From Candidatus Falkowbacteria bacterium (GTDB lineage Bacteria > Patescibacteriota > Patescibacteriia > Patescibacteriales > GWE2-39-37): a stretch of DNA of 36,876 nt. This document shows, piece by piece, positions 21,904 through 30,971 of the stretch. How positions within the stretch are numbered: the stretch's first letter is position 1; each line of letters starts with the position of its first letter. A program made the translations under genes and the position numbers. The stretch is from NCBI GenBank assembly GCA_013336275.1, contig JAAXUA010000008.1, positions 1 to 36,876 on the forward strand. Reading direction: 5' to 3'. Below the pieces are notes generated by a model. It had not been told where the DNA came from. It saw only the letters and a program-made list of their open reading frames with translations, and searched no databases.

Positions 21904-24432
21904 CTATGCAGCCGCTTTGGCCAATCTCCGATTGTGAAGCTTGTAAAAAATCTTCTTGGCAACTTCCACTAAACCCAGGTAAACAAGGACGTAGCTAGCG
22001 ATGATGACCATGATATACATCGGCAGGCGGTCGAATTCCAGCAACGTGCCCAGAGGAGTGAACTGGATGCTCCAGGCGAATACGACGGCGGACAAAGTGG
22101 TTAGGAACAAGGCCTTGCTCGGACGGCTCTCAAAAAAAGGTGTCTTCTTGGTCCGGATGATATAGATGACGAAAACCTGAGTCGCTATCGATTCGATGAA
22201 CCAGCCGGTCTGGAATTGGTGCTCGGTCAGGCGATAGACGAAGAAAAGGAGATAGAATGTCAGGAAATCGAAAGCCGAACTGATCAGACCGAAAACGGTC
22301 ATGTATTTGCGGATGAAAGACAAGTCCCAGTGGGCCGGCTTGCGCAGGTCATCCTCATCGACTGAGTCGGTCGGCAAGGAAAACTGGGCGAAATCGTAAA
22401 TGAGGTTATTGAAGAGTATCTGCGCGGGCATCATCGGCAGGAATGGCAAAAAGGTCACCGCGCCCATCATCGAGAACATATTGCCGAAATTTGATGACAG
22501 GCCCATCAATACGTATTTCATAGTGTTGTGGAAAGTCTTACGTCCTTCGATAACGCCGTCCTTCAAGGACTCCAGGCTTTTCTCCATCAAGATGATATCG
22601 GCCGTGTCCTTGGCGATGTCGACGGCGTTGTTGACCGAAATGCCGACATCGGCGGCCTTGAGCGCCGGTGCATCATTGATGCCATCACCCATGAAGCCGA
22701 CGGTCTTGCCTTGTTTTTTCAGAAGCAGGATGATGCGTTCCTTCTGGTCCGGGGTGATGCGAGCGAAAAGCGCAGTCTCGGAGATCTTCCTGCTCAAAAC
22801 CATGTCATCCATCTTCCTGATCTGCTCTCCAGTCAGGACGCCCTTTATCTCCAGGCCGATGTCGCGACATATCTTTTGTGACAGGATGTCATTGTCTCCA
22901 GTCAAAATCTTAACTTGGATGCCGAGCTCTTCCAGCTCCACCAAGGTCTGCCTGACGCTTTCTTTGGGGGGATCGAGGAAGGCCAAAAAGCCCGAAAAAA
23001 TCATCTCTTCTTCTATTTTCTTGCTGTAGCGCGTCACCTTGTCGCTCGGCAGCTCGCGATAACATAATCCGAGAACGCGGAAGCCATCAGCGCTCAGGTC
23101 GGTGAACTGCTTCTTGATCACTTCCATTTCGGAGATACCGCTGCTGATGTGCCCATCCAGTTCGAACTTGGTGCAGATTTTCAAAATCTCTTCCGGTGCC
23201 CCCTTGGTAATCAGCAGTCTCTTGCCGCCCGTTTCCACCACCATCGAACTGCGCTTGCGCGAAAAATCGTAAGGGATCTCATCAATCTTCTTGTAGTCGG
23301 AAACATCGATATCCTTATAGTCATTAATTGCGTTATCGAGCGGATTGGTGATGCCGGTGTGAAAATGGCTGGTCAAGTGTCCCAACTTCAAAGCCTTAGC
23401 CGAATCGCGCCCTAGATAATCGATATATTTGACCAAAGTGATATGATCCTGGGTCAACGTGCCCGTCTTGTCAGTGCACAAGATGTCCATGCTGCCGAAA
23501 TTCTCGATCGAAGTAAGCTGCTTGACGATAACGTTCTTTTTAGCCATCTGCTGCGATCCCTTGCTCAGGCAGACGGTGATGATCATCGGCAACATATCGG
23601 GCGTCACGCCGATGGTAATCGCCAATGCGAAGCTGAAGGCCTGGAGGATGACTCCCGTGGTCAGGTTGGTCGAGTTCTTTATCAGATAGACCGCGATGAC
23701 GAAGCTGACCATATAGAAAATCACCTTCATTACGAACAGGCTGAATTTCATGATATTGATCTCGAAATCGGTTTTCGGCTCGGCCTTGTTCAGTTCCTGG
23801 ACAATCTTGCCGAACTGGGTCTTTTCGCCGGTCTGCGTCACTTCGCAGTAGGCGAAGCCGCTAACCACGCTCGTACCCATAAAGGCGAGGCAGTGATTTT
23901 CGACATTGTTGCAGGTCAGGGCTTCATCGCCGGAAGCGACCTTTTCCACCGGTATCGATTCGCCCGTGAGAGAAGATTGGTTCACGAAAAAATCGTCACT
24001 ATCGACGATCATACAGTCGGCAGGAACGACGTTGCCGGCAGATAGGAAGACGACATCGCCGACGACTATCTGCTTGGAATCGATTTCCGCCTTGGCGCCA
24101 TCCCTGATGGCTGTCACCTTAGAGGTGACTGTCGAAGCCAGCTTCTCGACCACTTTCTGCGATTTATAGGTATTGACGAAGTCCAGGACACCGGCCAGGA
24201 AGATCATCATCATCACAATGACGGCGCTGGCACGCTGCCCCATTGCGAACGAGACGGTGGAAATGACGATCATCAGCAAAAAAAGCGGATTGTTGAATTT
24301 GCTGATAAAGACCAGCAGTGGGCCGATCTGTTTCTTTTTGGCTATCGCATTTTCTCCCTGCTCTTTGAGCCTTTTTCTTGCTTCAGCCGAAGAAAGGCCG
24401 ATGTTTTTCAAATCGCTGTCATTGATTGCCAT
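21904..24432 (-). CDS. mgtA: P3B-type ATPase, MgtA-like magnesium transporter
   Basis: The protein has 842 residues. P-type ATPase motifs are intact: TGES (156-159), the phosphorylated Asp321 in DKTGTLT, the ATP-binding KGAPEEIL, and MGDGINDAPALKAADVG. Subfamily features point to magnesium importers: TPDMLPMI in the fourth membrane segment (277-284) and LIYDFAQFSLPTDSVD in the C-terminal membrane part. About ten membrane segments are present. It should import Mg2+ at the cost of ATP. A strong AAAGGAGG lies 14 bases before the ATG, further than ideal, and an out-of-frame ATG abuts it. A TATAAT box is at 24491-24486 (minus). It lies downstream of the dikinase-like cluster but is separated from it by a terminator. 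Confidence 0.93.
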   Translation of the reverse strand: MAINDSDLKNIGLSSAEARKRLKEQGENAIAKKKQIGPLLVFISKFNNPLFLLMIVISTVSFAMGQRASAVIVMMMIFLAGVLDFVNTYKSQKVVEKLASTVTSKVTAIRDGAKAEIDSKQIVVGDVVFLSAGNVVPADCMIVDSDDFFVNQSSLTGESIPVEKVASGDEALTCNNVENHCLAFMGTSVVSGFAYCEVTQTGEKTQFGKIVQELNKAEPKTDFEINIMKFSLFVMKVIFYMVSFVIAVYLIKNSTNLTTGVILQAFSFALAITIGVTPDMLPMIITVCLSKGSQQMAKKNVIVKQLTSIENFGSMDILCTDKTGTLTQDHITLVKYIDYLGRDSAKALKLGHLTSHFHTGITNPLDNAINDYKDIDVSDYKKIDEIPYDFSRKRSSMVVETGGKRLLITKGAPEEILKICTKFELDGHISSGISEMEVIKKQFTDLSADGFRVLGLCYRELPSDKVTRYSKKIEEEMIFSGFLAFLDPPKESVRQTLVELEELGIQVKILTGDNDILSQKICRDIGLEIKGVLTGEQIRKMDDMVLSRKISETALFARITPDQKERIILLLKKQGKTVGFMGDGINDAPALKAADVGISVNNAVDIAKDTADIILMEKSLESLKDGVIEGRKTFHNTMKYVLMGLSSNFGNMFSMMGAVTFLPFLPMMPAQILFNNLIYDFAQFSLPTDSVDEDDLRKPAHWDLSFIRKYMTVFGLISSAFDFLTFYLLFFVYRLTEHQFQTGWFIESIATQVFVIYIIRTKKTPFFESRPSKALFLTTLSAVVFAWSIQFTPLGTLLEFDRLPMYIMVIIASYVLVYLGLVEVAKKIFYKLHNRRLAKAAA

Positions 24433-24508
24433 AAAAAAGAATTCATCCTCCTTTGCTTACGGATGAGTGAAATGTTTATGGCTATATTATACAATGTTTC
24501 GGCCAAAC

Positions 24509-24534
24509 AAAAAAGCCGCCGGATAACCGGCGGC
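24509..24534 (-). terminator. Terminator of the swivel-domain gene cluster
   Basis: Stem GCCGCCGG/CCGGCGGC (24534-24527 with 24522-24515), ATAA loop, then a U run on the minus strand, 14 bases after the stop of the last cluster gene. Confidence 0.85.
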
Positions 24535-24547
24535 TTTTGCGGGTCAG

Positions 24548-27500
24548 TTATTTTAAAATTCTTACCGTTCCGCTATCAGCATCAACCTCCACCAAATCTC
24601 CACTTTTCAGTATGCTAGTCGCAATCTTGGTTCCGACGATGCAAGGCTTTTTCAATTCGCGCGCCACTATGGCCGCATGGCAAGTGATGCCGCCCTCGTC
24701 AGTGATAATGGCTACTGCGTCCTTGATAATGTTCATAATTTCTGGCCTGGTCATCGGGGTTACTAAAACATAATCCTTCTTGTGGCCGATTATTTCAGCA
24801 GCGTTCTTGTAATCCGCTTCCTTAATAACAACAACTGCCCCAGTTGCCGAACCTTTATGCGCTGTAGTACCGGAAAAAGACATTTGGCGCGCTGCCGCTT
24901 CTTTCAATTCTCCAACTACATCGCGATTCTTAATGAAAGCGATAACTCCTGCAGCTTCTTGGCCGACAAAAGAACGCAACCGGTTGTTTATGGCAACAAA
25001 GACGATGGGACGATTTTCGATTTTAGCAAAAGCCGAGATTTCTTCTTTGGGGTTTGCCGTGAGCCGCCCGATTTCTTCGACTGTGGCAAAAGTGAACGCT
25101 TTCCATGGGATTTCAGGATACAAGCCCGACAACGCTTCGATAACCTTGTCGCATCCTTCATACAGCCTGGACGCGCAATCAGATAATATCATCCGCACTT
25201 CTGGCAACTTCTCATTGAGCGCGTCATCATCGACTTCAAAACATTCGTCGATGAAAAATATATATAGATGATATAAATCCGTAATAATCGAATCTAGTTC
25301 CCTTAGGGTTGCGTTAACTTCTGCAGGCGATAGGCTGTGGAACTCTTGATTTACCAAACTCTCGATGTGAGGATTATTTTTATAGAGAAACTTGTCACAC
25401 TCACCGATTACCTCATTAGCAAGCTCACTGGACTTTATCAAAAAGCGCTTCGACCAGTCACCCCAAGCCTCGTATGTACCGTCGAGCAAGCTGACAAAAT
25501 TCTGGCCAGATGCTGCACCATACTTCGCAAGATAAGGATTATCAACATAACCCTTACTGCTGGATTCGAAGCATATTGCTGGTATGAACGGGTAGCTGAC
25601 ATGCTTAGACATCTCAAACAGTTCCAATTCCTTCTCGATATCCTGAGACGAAACTAACCGCTCCAGTATATCGACTCTGCCATTATCCGCATCCACCTCT
25701 ACCAGGTCCCCATCCTTCAATACGCTGGTCGCCAATTTAGTTCCTATGATGCAGGGTTTGCCCATCTCACGAGCAATGATGGCCGCGTGACAGGTTGCCC
25801 CACCTTCATCAGTGACGAAAGCGGCGGCTTTTTTCATGGCCGGCAGAAAATCCGGGGTTGTCATCGGTGTCACCAGAATATCGCCTTTCTCGACTTTGCC
25901 GACTTGCGATTTTTCAAAAACCAGGACCACTCGGCCAACAGCCTTTCCCTTATACGCCACCGTGCCCGTGAAAGATTCCTTGGTTCCTAGCACATCGGTC
26001 CGTTCAAGATTTATGTTGCGTTCATGACAGAAGCTTTCGATATCGAAGTCAGTTGCCAATGAGCCTTCAAAATAAACATACCGCCTCTTTCTTTGCTGCA
26101 GTATTGCGATCCCTGGCACTGCTCCTTCGATGAACTCCTCCGGCAGGACATACTGAGCTAAATCTGCGCCATGCGTGCCTAATGACTCAGATATTATTCT
26201 TAATAAAAACTCCTCAGCTTTGTAGACCACCGTATCATGCTTCACCCGAAGCTCATATGCCCGTTTGATCAATGGCCGATATTTGTCCTCACCCTCCATG
26301 GCGCCAACTACGTCGCTTATCGCCAACATCGGCCAGGTTCGGACAACCAAATCAAACACTTTTTTGAAATCAGCCTCCCGTCCTTGGCTGATCAGTCGCA
26401 AAATCTCCTGGCAATCGCTTTCATATTCGCTCGCCAGGCGCACAAACTTATCCATGTTCTCAAAAAAATAAGGCAACAAATGCTTAGGGTCCTGTTTAGG
26501 ATCGGTAAAATCATAATAGACGCTGACACCTCGGCCGTCTTCGTGGATGAACAGCGGTTCAAAAAACATCGTGCCCCCGGTATGTGCCTCCAGGCCATGC
26601 CGGTCGCTCAAATACCAAACGCGAATGGCGGTCAAGGAAAGAGAACGGCTTTCGATTTTCTTAAACAGATGCTTCTCTTCATTTTTGTTGGCCTCGCCTG
26701 CGCTGGATAATGTCGTAATCGGACGCGACTGGGTGATATATAGCTTGCCGGCCTCGAAGGCCCACTCGATATCGCAAGGAAAACCATAATGCCTTTCAAT
26801 ATTAAGGCAGATTTGCGCCAATTCCTTAATTTCGTCGTCGGCCAGTTTCTGTATTTCTTGTTTTTCGGCTGGCACGGTTCGCTCGCTGGTGCCCTCGGGG
26901 CTGCGAACGATCATCATCTGCTGGTTCGAGATATATTTATCTTCTATGCCCAAACTTTTTTTCTCGATAACATAAGAATCCGGGGTAATCATACCGCCGA
27001 CGATCGCCTCGCCCAAGCCATAGCCAGCCTCGATAATCATCCGGTCGTAATCCTCGGTCACCGGATGAACAGTGAAAGCGATACCCGACACCTCGGACTG
27101 CACCATCTTCTGAACGACTACGGCCACTGAAACCTTCTGCGTATCCAAGCCCTTTTCAAATCTGTAAAATATCGCCCTCGGCGTGAAAAGCGAAGACCAG
27201 CAAAGCTTGACCGACTCGATCAGGTTTTCCGAGGTGACGTTGAGATATGTTTCCAGCTCGCCTGCCCAAGAAGCGGAGGATGAGTCCTCGGCCGTTGCCG
27301 AGGAACGGACAGCAATCAGCTCGGCGCCGAGCGTCTTGAATTCCATTTCGATCTCTTCGCGAGTGTCATCAGGCATCGATGCATCGAGTATCAGCTGGCG
27401 GATCGACTCTGAGGCTTGATCAATCGTGGTCGACGTCTCGACGTCGACTCCGGCTAAAGCCTCCTCGATTTTCCGGTCCAAACCGGCGCCCTCAACGAAA

Positions 27501-27640
27501 CGGTCGAACGCCCCAGCCACCACCACAAAACCTGGCGGCACTGGCATTCCGGCTTGCGTCATCTCTCCCAAAGAAGCTCCTTTGCCGCCCGCCAGGGCGG
27601 TGTCCTCTTTTGATAGCTGGTCAAACTTTATTATATTCAC
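24548..27640 (-). CDS. Dikinase-like protein: ATP-grasp plus two phosphohistidine swivel domains
   Basis: The protein has 1030 residues with a GTG start four bases after the previous stop. Residues 1-310 are a PPDK_N-type ATP-grasp domain, as in PEP synthase: GGKGASLGEM (18-27), AVRSSATAEDS (110-120), SGIAFTVHPV (185-194), EAGYGLGEAIVGG, and IEWAFEAGKLYITQSRP. A helical middle region (about 325-550) is unrecognised. A swivel domain (about 555-660) has GGATCH with His618. A second helical region (about 665-915) leads to another swivel domain (920-1030) with GGITCH and His988. The PEP/pyruvate TIM barrel of PEP synthase is absent, so the acceptor is not obviously pyruvate. Rifampin phosphotransferase has the same ATP-grasp/substrate/His logic with one swivel domain. 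I infer ATP-dependent phosphorylation of a histidine with transfer to an unknown acceptor. Annotation as PEP synthase would be misleading. Confidence 0.88.
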   Translation of the reverse strand: MNIIKFDQLSKEDTALAGGKGASLGEMTQAGMPVPPGFVVVAGAFDRFVEGAGLDRKIEEALAGVDVETSTTIDQASESIRQLILDASMPDDTREEIEMEFKTLGAELIAVRSSATAEDSSSASWAGELETYLNVTSENLIESVKLCWSSLFTPRAIFYRFEKGLDTQKVSVAVVVQKMVQSEVSGIAFTVHPVTEDYDRMIIEAGYGLGEAIVGGMITPDSYVIEKKSLGIEDKYISNQQMMIVRSPEGTSERTVPAEKQEIQKLADDEIKELAQICLNIERHYGFPCDIEWAFEAGKLYITQSRPITTLSSAGEANKNEEKHLFKKIESRSLSLTAIRVWYLSDRHGLEAHTGGTMFFEPLFIHEDGRGVSVYYDFTDPKQDPKHLLPYFFENMDKFVRLASEYESDCQEILRLISQGREADFKKVFDLVVRTWPMLAISDVVGAMEGEDKYRPLIKRAYELRVKHDTVVYKAEEFLLRIISESLGTHGADLAQYVLPEEFIEGAVPGIAILQQRKRRYVYFEGSLATDFDIESFCHERNINLERTDVLGTKESFTGTVAYKGKAVGRVVLVFEKSQVGKVEKGDILVTPMTTPDFLPAMKKAAAFVTDEGGATCHAAIIAREMGKPCIIGTKLATSVLKDGDLVEVDADNGRVDILERLVSSQDIEKELELFEMSKHVSYPFIPAICFESSSKGYVDNPYLAKYGAASGQNFVSLLDGTYEAWGDWSKRFLIKSSELANEVIGECDKFLYKNNPHIESLVNQEFHSLSPAEVNATLRELDSIITDLYHLYIFFIDECFEVDDDALNEKLPEVRMILSDCASRLYEGCDKVIEALSGLYPEIPWKAFTFATVEEIGRLTANPKEEISAFAKIENRPIVFVAINNRLRSFVGQEAAGVIAFIKNRDVVGELKEAAARQMSFSGTTAHKGSATGAVVVIKEADYKNAAEIIGHKKDYVLVTPMTRPEIMNIIKDAVAIITDEGGITCHAAIVARELKKPCIVGTKIATSILKSGDLVEVDADSGTVRILK

Positions 27641-27644
27641 GCGC

Positions 27645-29057
27645 TTAATTTAATATCTTAATAACCCCGGCATTCGCGTCGACCTCCACCAGGTCTCCAT
27701 CCTTCAGCGCCCTTGTGGCGATTTTAGTGCCGATAACGCAGGGTATGCCCAACTCCCGGCTAACGATTGCCGCGTGGCAGGTGATACCGCCTTCATTAGT
27801 TATGATGGCTGCAGCCCGCTTCATCAACGGCACGAATTCCGGACGGGTCATGCCGGTTACCAATATTTCACCGTCTTCAAAAACAGCGGCTTGCGCATCA
27901 ATGACGATCCGTACCCTCCCCTTGGCTATCCCGCGCGAGGCCGGAGAGCCTTTGATTTCTATGACCTCATCTCCCTGATCGAAAACCAAAGCGTTCAATT
28001 CCTGCAAGGCGGGCGCGAACTCGACCGCGGCGCACGAGGCGGAATTGTCAGGTCTGACCAGATATGCGAACCCCTTGGCCCTCTTCAGAGCGGATTCCTT
28101 GATCGCCGAGACAGCAGTTTCGTCAAACATCGCCAACTCATGCGGTAAAAAGCCCGAGGCACTTATCTCACCCAAGCCGAGGCGATCCAACAGCTCTCGT
28201 GCGCATGAGTAGATTACAGTCTGGGCCTGAGCCAACGGATCCTTTCGCAAATCCCGTAGCTCCATTACTAAGCTGACGTACCCGACCAGCAACTTGGATG
28301 AGGCTGAAAAACCAACAGTCAATTCGGAGATTCTCCGCTGATTTTCCCTAGCCGACTCCAGCTGCGCTTCCGCTTCCTTAAGAGCCGAAGTCTTATTTTT
28401 GAACACCTCCCCAATCATTTCCATTGCCTGCCCATCATCTTGGACTGAAAAATAATCAGTAAAAATATATTTTGCCAGGTCGACCGATTTTTCCAAACCG
28501 TGAGTCTCAACTGTTTTTATGATATAAGCATTGTGTCGATGTTCGAAAGTCGCGAATGTCGGGCTGGTAACCTCCTCCCAGACGGACAATATCGCGCCAA
28601 CCGTTTCTTTGTCGGCTGCTTCAATCAGAATATCCTTATCGAAAACTTCTATGTAGACCGAGTCTTTGATTATTCGCGACATCAGGTCAGCTGTCTCTTT
28701 TATTGTCTTTTTCAATTCAGGCGTCGTAAAGCCTCGGAAGCTTGTCCGGCCTATCGTTTGATCATACAGCTCCTGGGCTTCTGCAGCATTTTTGTCGTAA
28801 GCCGACCTTAAACCAGCCAGAGAGCTTTCCTGGCTGATCACTTTTTTCACCGCCTTCAAAGCCTGTGCCTTATATTTGTCCATACTCACAGCCACATGGC
28901 AATTCCGCCCCTGGCACAAACCGAGGACATACATACCGTTCTGGTCCCCGGCATAAGTCCAGGGAACAGCCGCGAAAAGCGGGGCGTACGCACCGCTGAA
29001 AGAGAACAATTGATCCGCTTCGGTGCCGATGCCGAATTCTTCTATTAAGCTATTCAT
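27645..29057 (-). CDS. Protein with C-terminal phosphohistidine swivel domain, no ATP-grasp
   Basis: The protein has 470 residues. Residues about 360-470 form a PEP-utilizer swivel domain: KGSPASRGIAKGRVRIV, then ILVTGMTRPEFVPLMKRAAAIITNEGGITCH with His428, and a tail ending at VDANAGVIKIL. It is very similar to the swivel domains of both neighbours. The N-terminal 350 residues are mostly helical and unrecognised, resembling in layout the region before the second swivel domain of the 1030-residue protein. It has no ATP-binding domain, so its histidine would have to be phosphorylated by another protein, most simply the ATP-grasp domain encoded by the next gene. That is inference. It lies 56 bases after the HTH-swivel gene and four bases before the ATP-grasp gene. 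Confidence 0.82.
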   Translation of the reverse strand: MNSLIEEFGIGTEADQLFSFSGAYAPLFAAVPWTYAGDQNGMYVLGLCQGRNCHVAVSMDKYKAQALKAVKKVISQESSLAGLRSAYDKNAAEAQELYDQTIGRTSFRGFTTPELKKTIKETADLMSRIIKDSVYIEVFDKDILIEAADKETVGAILSVWEEVTSPTFATFEHRHNAYIIKTVETHGLEKSVDLAKYIFTDYFSVQDDGQAMEMIGEVFKNKTSALKEAEAQLESARENQRRISELTVGFSASSKLLVGYVSLVMELRDLRKDPLAQAQTVIYSCARELLDRLGLGEISASGFLPHELAMFDETAVSAIKESALKRAKGFAYLVRPDNSASCAAVEFAPALQELNALVFDQGDEVIEIKGSPASRGIAKGRVRIVIDAQAAVFEDGEILVTGMTRPEFVPLMKRAAAIITNEGGITCHAAIVSRELGIPCVIGTKIATRALKDGDLVEVDANAGVIKILN

Positions 29058-29113
29058 ATTCTTATGATACTAGATATTGCGGCTTATCCCTAGGAGACAA
29101 GCCAGCCGTTCCT

Positions 29114-30784
29114 TTAAACGCTCAGAATCCTGACCGTGCCATGATTGGCGCGGACCTCGACCAAATCGCCGTCCTTTATGATCTGGGTCGCGTTCCGCGT
29201 TCCGATGATGCAGGGTTTGCCCAGCTCCCTTGCCACGATGGCGGCATGGCAGGTAATACCTCCCTCGTTGGTCACAAAGGCGGCCGCCATCTTCATTATC
29301 GGCAAGTACTCCGGCCGAGTCATGCTCGTCACCAATATTTCTCCTTCTTTGAATTTGGAAAAATCATTTTGGCTCAAGATCACCCGGGCGCGTCCGCGTG
29401 CGTAGCCTTGGCTTGCGACTTGGCCGGTCAAGATCTTATCTTGGCCGTGGCCAGGCTCCTGATTAAGCTGGTTCCGCAGGGATTCCGCCTCCTTGCCGGT
29501 CACCATCTTGTAGCCGTCGGCGTTGAAGGTGGCGAACATGCCGTTCTCGTATCGGTTTTTCAATATCTCCTGGGTTATCGAGCCTCGGAGGACCGGCTCG
29601 ACCTCATCGAGATTGATGAACTTCAGATATTCCATTTTTATTCCGGTGCTCTTCTCCAGATATCCCAATACGCTGAAAAGCAGATGGATACCCATCAGAT
29701 TGGCTTTCTTGCGGTGTTCGCGCCAAAAGGTCAATTTTTGGAAGAAATACAACGGATTTTCTTTGAGCCGCTTTTTCTTGAGCAGCTCCCCTATCCTGTC
29801 CTGTCTCGATTTGGAATAATTCTTCAAATCCTTGAACTGCTTCTTGAATTCGGCTTCATCCGCCAGCCAATTTTCGATTTCCTGCGCCTGCTCTTCGGGG
29901 GTGATGCTTTTGACATAGCAATAATTCGATTTATAATAGCCGAACTTTTTCCTATACGAAATGGCTTCTGGAAAATTTGCAACGAAGCTGCTGACCGTCT
30001 TATGTTTTTTCTGCTTCTTGAACGTAGCAACCAGCTCGAACAATTCCAATAGCCTGTCATTATTGAATGTCATTTCAAAAGGAGTCGTCAGCAGTCCGAC
30101 CTCATCCAGCGTAAAATCATGCCGTTTGGCGATTTCGTTAATTTTTTTCTGGTCGAAACCGGAGTCGAAAGCATCAATGAATAGAGACAAGCCCCAGAAG
30201 TCATAGTAAGCCTTACGGATTTTGCTAAAGAACTCCAACATTTCCTTTTCGGAAACGCCGCTGAAGGCTGTCTCGTCATGAGCCAGATAATAGTCTTCGA
30301 AAACTTTGGCCGTTTTCAGATATTCCGCAAAAAAACCGTCCATGTCTTGCGGACGCTGGAATCGCTCGTAAACTTCAGCGGCAAGAGCGTTTACATTGCT
30401 GATAGACCAGAACGCCTCCATATATGGCCCGCGCCAATAACCGTAAGCCACGCCATAATCGTTCTTGAAATACTTCCGATTCAGGTCCGCCACCTGGATA
30501 CCGAAAGACCAAGCAGTAAAAGGTATGACCTCGCCCTCCTGCTTGTAGACATTGGTTGAATCATGAGCAATGGGGGACTCCTCCACCAACTCCAAAACAT
30601 CCTCCAGCTTAAGGTCGTACAGATCACAAAATTTGGTTAAGGTCTCGAACTTTATGCCATCAACCTTCCCATGATAAAGCGCCGTAACGGTATTACGGTT
30701 AAGGCCGGTCTCGTGGGCGATATCGGTTATCGACTTGCCCAATCTTAGGGCCACCTGATTGATTTTGATGATTATTTTAGACAT
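29114..30784 (-). CDS. XRE-type HTH fused to a phosphohistidine swivel domain
   Basis: The protein has 556 residues. Residues 5-65 are a Cro/CI-type helix-turn-helix: KINQVALRLGKSITDIAHETGLNRNTVTALYHGK, then LTKFCDLYDLKLEDVLEL. Residues about 80-440 are helical, rich in aromatic residues (FGYYKSNYCYV, YWRGPYMEAFWS) and unrecognised, presumably a ligand- or acceptor-binding region. Residues 445-556 are a swivel domain with GGITCH and His513. It has no ATP-grasp. It may be a regulator whose DNA binding responds to phosphorylation of His513 or to the small molecule handled by the cluster. It is the first gene of the minus-strand operon, next to a 24-bp palindrome that it could bind. Confidence 0.83.
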   Translation of the reverse strand: MSKIIIKINQVALRLGKSITDIAHETGLNRNTVTALYHGKVDGIKFETLTKFCDLYDLKLEDVLELVEESPIAHDSTNVYKQEGEVIPFTAWSFGIQVADLNRKYFKNDYGVAYGYWRGPYMEAFWSISNVNALAAEVYERFQRPQDMDGFFAEYLKTAKVFEDYYLAHDETAFSGVSEKEMLEFFSKIRKAYYDFWGLSLFIDAFDSGFDQKKINEIAKRHDFTLDEVGLLTTPFEMTFNNDRLLELFELVATFKKQKKHKTVSSFVANFPEAISYRKKFGYYKSNYCYVKSITPEEQAQEIENWLADEAEFKKQFKDLKNYSKSRQDRIGELLKKKRLKENPLYFFQKLTFWREHRKKANLMGIHLLFSVLGYLEKSTGIKMEYLKFINLDEVEPVLRGSITQEILKNRYENGMFATFNADGYKMVTGKEAESLRNQLNQEPGHGQDKILTGQVASQGYARGRARVILSQNDFSKFKEGEILVTSMTRPEYLPIMKMAAAFVTNEGGITCHAAIVARELGKPCIIGTRNATQIIKDGDLVEVRANHGTVRILSV

Positions 30785-30804
30785 AGATTCGCTTGATTAT
30801 TCAT

Positions 30805-30833
30805 ATCCTAGCAAATCCTATTCAATTTGTCAA
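30805..30833 (-). promoter_or_regulatory. Promoter of the swivel-domain operon
   Basis: Minus strand: TTGACA (30833-30828), 17-nt spacer, TAGGAT (30810-30805). It drives 30784 leftwards through three genes. Confidence 0.65.
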
Positions 30834-30836
30834 TAC

Positions 30837-30860
30837 TTTTGACTAGTTTACTAGTCAAAA
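30837..30860. promoter_or_regulatory. Perfect 24-bp palindrome, candidate operator
   Basis: Ten-base arms TTTTGACTAG / CTAGTCAAAA around TTTA. It lies between the divergent operon and the histidine phosphatase gene, directly upstream of the minus-strand -35. It also contains a plus-strand -35 TTGACT (30839-30844) whose TATAAT lies at 30861-30866. A dimeric XRE repressor bound here would affect both directions. Confidence 0.7.
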
Positions 30861-30903
30861 TATAATAAATACTCTTGACATTACTCAAAATGTATGCTAG
30901 ATT
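30839..30903 (+). promoter_or_regulatory. Tandem promoters of the histidine phosphatase gene
   Basis: First: TTGACT (30839-30844), 16-nt spacer, TATAAT (30861-30866), with the spacer inside the palindrome. Second: TTGACA (30875-30880), 17-nt spacer, TAGATT (30898-30903). The first would be blocked by a protein on the palindrome; the second less so. Confidence 0.6.
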
Positions 30904-30971
30904 TGCATATTACACTAAGCTCATTCACAAATCGAGGTAAGACCTCGTAAACCACCCCAAGGAGAAAGACC

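Noticed and set aside
24548-27640. Ordinary PEP synthase (ppsA)
   Set aside because: The C-terminal PEP/pyruvate barrel is missing and a second swivel domain is present instead.
29141-30052. Plus-strand frame of 303 codons inside the HTH-swivel gene
   Set aside because: It is antisense to a conserved swivel domain and has no ribosome-binding site.
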